Below the pieces are notes generated by a model. That model had not been told where the DNA came from and made no database searches. It saw only the letters and a program-made list of their open reading frames with translations. From Bacillota bacterium (lineage in GTDB: Bacteria > Bacillota_I > Bacilli_A > RF39 > UBA660): a stretch of 64,000 nucleotides of DNA. Below are positions 60,176 to 64,000 of this stretch, piece by piece (position 1 is the first letter of the stretch; each line of letters starts with the position of its first letter). The translations under genes were made by a program, and so were the position numbers. The stretch is taken from assembly GCA_023460995.1 (NCBI GenBank), contig JAEWOE010000003.1, positions 62,001-126,000 of the forward strand, given 5' to 3'.

Positions 60176-61258
60176 ATGAAAAAGGAAGATTTAAGATTAA
60201 TAGTGCTTGATAATATAGAAGGTTTAGGTAAAAAGACAAATGACTACTTAAAGGAAATGAGAGATAGTGAAGATGATTTTATCATTCCCATCACTAGAGA
60301 TAGATTTAGTAATGGTGAAGGTAAGATTAAAATTAGTGGTACAGTAAGAGATAAAGACATCTACATAATAAGTGATGTTGGAAATTATGATGTGACTTAT
60401 AATATGCACGGATTTACTCATCATATGTCTCCTGATGAACACTTTCAAGACATTAAAAGAGTTATATCTGCTATAAGTGGATATGCTTATAAAATTACTC
60501 TTGTAATGCCACTTTTATATGAATCAAGACAACATAAAAGAAAAGGAAAAGAATCACTTGACTGTGCAATAGCGCTTAAAGAACTAGAAACATTAGGTGT
60601 AAATCATATTGTTACATTTGATGCTCATGATCCTAATGTAGCTAATGCTATACCAAATCTTCCTTTTGAAAATTTTTATCCAACTCATGATATATTAACT
60701 GATTTAGTTACTAATGAAGATATAAATAATTTACTTGTAATAAGTCCAGATATGGGAGCTATGGAAAGAGCTAGATACTATGCTGAGATGCTTGGTAGCG
60801 ATGTAGGAGTATTTTATAAAAGAAGAGATTTAAGTAAGGTAGTAAATGGTAAAAATCCTATTGTTGAACATGTTTATATGGGTGCTGATGTTAAAGGAAA
60901 GAATATCATTGTTGTTGATGATATGATAGCTAGTGGTTCATCAATGATAGAAGTAGCGACTTTACTAAAAGAAAAAGGCGCAAATAAGGTTTACTTTGTT
61001 GCTACTTTTGCTTTACTTACAGAAGGACCAGAAGCTTTTATAAAAGCTTATAATGAAGGATTATTTAATAAACTTTATACTACAAACTTATCTTATGTAT
61101 CTGAAGTAATTAAAAAAGAAGATTGGTATCAAGAAGTGGATTGTTCTAACAGAATGGCAAAAATTATTAATGCTTTAAACAATAAAGAATCTTTAAAACC
61201 ATTATTTAATGGCAAACAAGAAATACTTAATATGGTAAAGGAAAAAAACAATAAGTAG
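60176..61258 (+). CDS. prs: ribose-phosphate pyrophosphokinase (PRPP synthase)
   Basis: This 360-residue PRPP synthase has the phosphoribosyl pyrophosphate loop VVDDMIASGSSM, LYESRQHKRKGKESL (ATP-side loop) and TFDAHDPN. It is about 45 residues longer than the classic form (about 315) and diverged at the N-terminus (RFSNGEGKIKI instead of FSDGE). Located in the NAD operon, it likely provides PRPP for PncB. Start is two bases after the Nudix stop with AAAAGGAG. Confidence 0.9.
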   Translation: MKKEDLRLIVLDNIEGLGKKTNDYLKEMRDSEDDFIIPITRDRFSNGEGKIKISGTVRDKDIYIISDVGNYDVTYNMHGFTHHMSPDEHFQDIKRVISAISGYAYKITLVMPLLYESRQHKRKGKESLDCAIALKELETLGVNHIVTFDAHDPNVANAIPNLPFENFYPTHDILTDLVTNEDINNLLVISPDMGAMERARYYAEMLGSDVGVFYKRRDLSKVVNGKNPIVEHVYMGADVKGKNIIVVDDMIASGSSMIEVATLLKEKGANKVYFVATFALLTEGPEAFIKAYNEGLFNKLYTTNLSYVSEVIKKEDWYQEVDCSNRMAKIINALNNKESLKPLFNGKQEILNMVKEKNNK

Positions 61259-61259
61259 A

Positions 61260-61973
61260 ATGAAAAGTTTACAAGTATTAACACCCGCAAGAAAATGCAT
61301 ATATAATTGTCCATTTTGTATTGCTAAGTCGCATAAGCATCATAATCTTTTTGATAATAATTATCAACAAAAAAAGGATTTCTGGGAACAAAATTATATA
61401 AATATTTTAAAATCGAATAGTGATTTAAAAACAGTTGTTATAACAGGTACAAATGAACCTGTTCAAGATTTAGATTACATTAAAGATGTTATTAAATTAA
61501 CTCGTGAAAATAGGCCGGATATAAAAATTGAACTACAAACAAGATTTTATAAAAAAATAGATGTTTTTAGTGATTTAGATATTGTAGCTTATAGTATTAG
61601 TGATTTTAAACTATTAAATAAAATAGAAGTTGTAGATAAAGGATCAAGATATGTTCTTATTTTAACAAATACATTTGATAATAAAAGTCTTAGTGACATT
61701 TTAAAAGTAGTTCCAGTCAAAGTTAATCAATTAACACTTAAAGTACTACATGATAGTAAAGGTGTTAATCCTATAATTGATGAATGGATTAAAAATAATA
61801 AAATTTCTGAAGATACCGTTAATAATATTAAGAATGATATACATAGTTATAATGGAAATAGATCTATAATATTTGATGAAAACTGTATGGAAGCTGAAAA
61901 TAGATATATGGTCTTTCGTGAAGATGGTTTATTATATAAAGATTTTGATAGTAATAACCCAGTAAATATATAA
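61260..61973 (+). CDS. radical SAM protein, unknown function
   Basis: This 237-residue minimal radical SAM protein has C-x3-C-x2-C in CIYNCPFC near residue 14, ITGTNEPVQD (the SAM-binding GxxEP-like element) and a TIM-barrel-like remainder, with no extra cluster domain. It begins two bases after the prs stop and is followed by nadD after a fresh AAGGAGG, so it belongs to the NAD operon. No link between this family and NAD salvage is known to me. Confidence 0.75.
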   Translation: MKSLQVLTPARKCIYNCPFCIAKSHKHHNLFDNNYQQKKDFWEQNYINILKSNSDLKTVVITGTNEPVQDLDYIKDVIKLTRENRPDIKIELQTRFYKKIDVFSDLDIVAYSISDFKLLNKIEVVDKGSRYVLILTNTFDNKSLSDILKVVPVKVNQLTLKVLHDSKGVNPIIDEWIKNNKISEDTVNNIKNDIHSYNGNRSIIFDENCMEAENRYMVFREDGLLYKDFDSNNPVNI

Positions 61974-61984
61974 GGAGGAAAAGT

Positions 61985-62578
61985 ATGAGAATAGGTATAT
62001 TTGGAGGATGCTTTAATCCGCCACATAAGATGCATAAAAATATAGCTCTAGAGCTTATTAATAACAATTATTTAGATAAGATTATCTATGTACCAACAGG
62101 TAATAAATATAATAAAAAAGACTTAGTAAATGATATAGATAGGTATAATATGCTTAAAATTATGTGTGAAAATAATGTTAGTTTAGAAGTATCAGATTAT
62201 GAATTTAAAACTGATTTAACATATACCTATCAAACATTAAATTACTTCAAAAGCATTTACCCAAATGATGATATTTATTTTATATGTGGTGCTGATAATT
62301 TAAATCAAATAGAAACATGGAGAGAGTATAAGTATATATTAGAAAATTATAAGTTTATTGTTATTAATCGTAATGAAATAGATTTAGATAATTTAGTAAA
62401 TAAGTATGAAAACTATAAAGGAAATATTGTAATAGCTAATATTAAAACAGGAGAGTTATCTTCAACTGATATTAGAGACAATTTAAATAATCTTAATACT
62501 AAAGAGGTATTAAACTACATTGATTTAGAAGTTTATAAGTATATAAAAGAAAAAGGATTATATAGTAATCCAAGATAG
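61985..62578 (+). CDS. nadD: nicotinate-nucleotide adenylyltransferase
   Basis: This 197-residue nucleotidyltransferase has GGCFNPPHKMH (GxFxPxHxGH class) at the start and SSTDIR at the end, the two ATP-binding signatures. It converts nicotinate mononucleotide to deamido-NAD, completing the step after PncB. The glycine usual before the second His is lysine-Met here (PPHKMH). AAGGAGG precedes the ATG. Confidence 0.9.
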   Translation: MRIGIFGGCFNPPHKMHKNIALELINNNYLDKIIYVPTGNKYNKKDLVNDIDRYNMLKIMCENNVSLEVSDYEFKTDLTYTYQTLNYFKSIYPNDDIYFICGADNLNQIETWREYKYILENYKFIVINRNEIDLDNLVNKYENYKGNIVIANIKTGELSSTDIRDNLNNLNTKEVLNYIDLEVYKYIKEKGLYSNPR

Positions 62579-62588
62579 GAGAAAATTA

Positions 62589-63023
62589 ATGGATATATAT
62601 AGATTTGTAAAGAAAGTTATTGAAAATGGTATTGATAATAAATTATCCGAGGAAAAGATATTAATGAATATTGATATTCTTATGAATAATTTAAAAAGAG
62701 AAAATTCTATTTCTAATGAAGATGTCATAGCTATTAATTCTTTAAAAAGGTATATAAAAATAATATTAAAAAGATTTATAACAGTAGATGAAGCTTATAT
62801 TGAAATATTAAGAAATAATTTAATAGCTAATACTAAATTAAATAAGGAAATAGAACACCCTAAAGTTTATACTATTGGTTCTTGTTTAAAAGAGAGGAAA
62901 ATAAATATAGAAAGTCGTAACACAAATAATGATTATGATAGATGTGGTAATTCCTCAAGTAGTTGTGGTTCTAGTAGTTATTCAAGCAGTTGCGGTTCTA
63001 GTAGATATTCAAGTAGATGCTAA
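62589..63023 (+). CDS. protein with Cys/Ser/Gly-rich repeat tail, unknown
   Basis: This 144-residue protein has a helical, charged first part (about 1-95) and a tail from about residue 117 built of Ser, Cys, Gly and Tyr with four Cys at spacings 7, 9 and 9. The tail is encoded by a 27-bp tandem repeat. It starts 10 bases after nadD and overlaps the HemW-like gene by 7 bases, so it is co-translated with a radical SAM protein. Function unknown; metal binding or post-translational modification are possibilities. Confidence 0.6.
   Translation: MDIYRFVKKVIENGIDNKLSEEKILMNIDILMNNLKRENSISNEDVIAINSLKRYIKIILKRFITVDEAYIEILRNNLIANTKLNKEIEHPKVYTIGSCLKERKINIESRNTNNDYDRCGNSSSSCGSSSYSSSCGSSRYSSRC
62955..63020 (+). 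repeat. 27-bp tandem repeat, 2.4 copies
   Basis: Units at 62955-62981 and 62982-63008 differ by four bases, with a 12-base third unit. Each encodes SSCGSS(S/R)YS. Confidence 0.8.
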
Positions 63024-64000
63024 TAGAAAATGTTTTTAAAAAGGCTATAAGTAGTCCGTACTGTAATACTTCATATCCACTTGATAAAAGCAACTGGGAA
63101 GATTATAAGATAGATGGTGATGTATTATTTAAGGATGAAGATAATTTATGTTTATATATTCATATACCTTTTTGTAATAAACTATGTGCTTTTTGCGAAT
63201 ACATAAAGTTTAGAAAAGATAATGATCAGTATGAAAAAAAGTATATGGATATACTTGAAAAAGATATAGAGAGTTTTTTAAATAATAATAGCTTTAAACT
63301 ATATGGTTTTGATATAGGAGGCGGAACACCAACTTGTCTTAATTTAGATAATTTTAATAGGCTAATGAATATAGCTAAAAAGATAAATAGTTTAAATAAT
63401 ATTGCTGATTATGAGCCTAGTATAGAAGCAACTTTTGATACATTGAATTTAGATAAATTAAAGTTAATATCTAGTGCGGGTTTTAAAAGAATATCTCTTG
63501 GTGTTCAAACGACTAATACAAAAATGTTAAACTGTCAAAACCGAAATATAGTTACTGTAGATAAAATGTTATCAACTTTTAATCTTATTAGAGAAAATGG
63601 AATTGAAAAAATAAACATAGATTTTATGTATGGAATATTTGGTCAAACAATGACTGACATAGAAAATTCGGTAAGATGTGTAGAAGTTCTTAATCCTGAT
63701 CAAGTAACATTATACGAAATGCGTTATAACCAAATTCATAATAAAAAAAGCATTTTAAAAGATGAATTATATAAGCAATATAAAGTAATATATGATAGCT
63801 TAATTAAACTTGGCTATAAAGGACAGTTTGGACAAAATACTTTTAGTAAAGATAAAAAAGACTCAGGTTTATCATCATATTTAAGATATCGTATGATAGA
63901 TAATATATCATATAAAGGTTTTGGTATTGCCGCTCAGTCAAAGTCAAAACTAGGTATTAGTTATAATATTGGTAAGAATCATGAATCTATAGAAGAGTGT
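63017..64000 (+). CDS. HemW/HemN-like radical SAM protein (partial)
   Basis: The frame is open from ATG 63017 to the window end (328 residues). IHIPFCNKLCAFCEY carries the C-x3-C-x2-C cluster near residue 55; GGGTPT, SLGVQT and IDFMYGIFGQT follow the HemW/HemN pattern. HemW proteins are heme chaperones, HemN is coproporphyrinogen dehydrogenase; related enzymes also modify peptides. The start lies within the stop region of the Cys-rich gene (ATGCTAA), with no clear ribosome site. Confidence 0.8.
   Translation, partial: MLIENVFKKAISSPYCNTSYPLDKSNWEDYKIDGDVLFKDEDNLCLYIHIPFCNKLCAFCEYIKFRKDNDQYEKKYMDILEKDIESFLNNNSFKLYGFDIGGGTPTCLNLDNFNRLMNIAKKINSLNNIADYEPSIEATFDTLNLDKLKLISSAGFKRISLGVQTTNTKMLNCQNRNIVTVDKMLSTFNLIRENGIEKINIDFMYGIFGQTMTDIENSVRCVEVLNPDQVTLYEMRYNQIHNKKSILKDELYKQYKVIYDSLIKLGYKGQFGQNTFSKDKKDSGLSSYLRYRMIDNISYKGFGIAAQSKSKLGISYNIGKNHESIEEC

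Noticed and set aside
62955..63020. Short tandem repeats as a CRISPR array
   Set aside because: Units are directly adjacent with no spacers and encode a continuous protein tail.
1..64000. Mollicute code (TGA as Trp)
   Set aside because: Genes end cleanly at TGA (e.g. 22164-22166, 37240-37242) and Trp is TGG, so the standard code applies.

Overview
The window is AT-rich, gene-dense DNA from a low-GC Bacillota, most likely an anaerobic gut lineage of the Bacilli. This is inferred from an AddAB nuclease pair, a SpoVIF-like sporulation protein, a CymR/Rrf2-type regulator beside cysK, a serine T-box ahead of serS, pyruvate formate-lyase with its activase, and GGAGG or AGGTGAT ribosome sites. TGA is a normal stop (e.g. 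22164-22166, 37240-42), so the code is standard. Many promoters are an extended -10, TGnTATAAT, with no clear -35. I see no tRNA, rRNA, CRISPR array, insertion sequence or replication origin.

Layout. 1-5 kb: housekeeping genes (HAD phosphatase, DUF2974 hydrolase-like protein, DEAD-box helicase, BaiN-like flavoprotein). 5-11 kb: four type IV pilin-like genes; one carries GLUG repeats, and three tandem paralogs carry a C-terminal lectin-like domain. In the first paralog the end of that domain is a sharply GC-rich block that looks like a diversity-generating-retroelement variable region. 11-18 kb: GNAT protein, SpoVIF, AddB-AddA, small membrane protein. 18-21.4 kb: two tandem structured RNAs, each ending in a terminator, lead a GNAT plus ABC-2 exporter operon. 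21.5-25 kb: T-box, GNAT, serS, degenerate HD-GYP protein. 25-30 kb: membrane protein, glycosyltransferase, PadR-HAAS-DUF4097 envelope operon, HAD phosphatase. 29.7-34 kb: murL-murD (alternative D-glutamate route), Rrf2 regulator and divergent cysK.

34-40 kb: pcrA and a run of small orphan genes with their own promoters, plus an MscS channel. 39.7-47 kb: cytoplasmic trypsin-like protease, SGNH-like protein, GT4-phosphotransferase fusion, membrane-anchored TIM-barrel hydrolase-like protein and another lectin-type pilin. 47-52.5 kb: two membrane proteins, ligA, and a pilin fused to a GH18 chitinase-like domain. 52.5-57.3 kb: pflB-pflA, an orphan gene, murF. 57.3-63 kb: NAD salvage operon (pncA, pncB, Nudix hydrolase, prs, radical SAM protein, nadD) behind a strong promoter with two palindromic operator-like sites, followed by a Cys/Ser-rich protein overlapping a HemW-like radical SAM gene that leaves the window.

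Taken together, the accessory part is a surface-display programme: six pilin-like proteins share one N-terminal secretion/assembly segment but carry different heads (GLUG, lectin-like, FGE-like, GH18). No pilus ATPase, platform protein, prepilin peptidase or reverse transcriptase lies in the window, so assembly and any diversification machinery must be encoded elsewhere.
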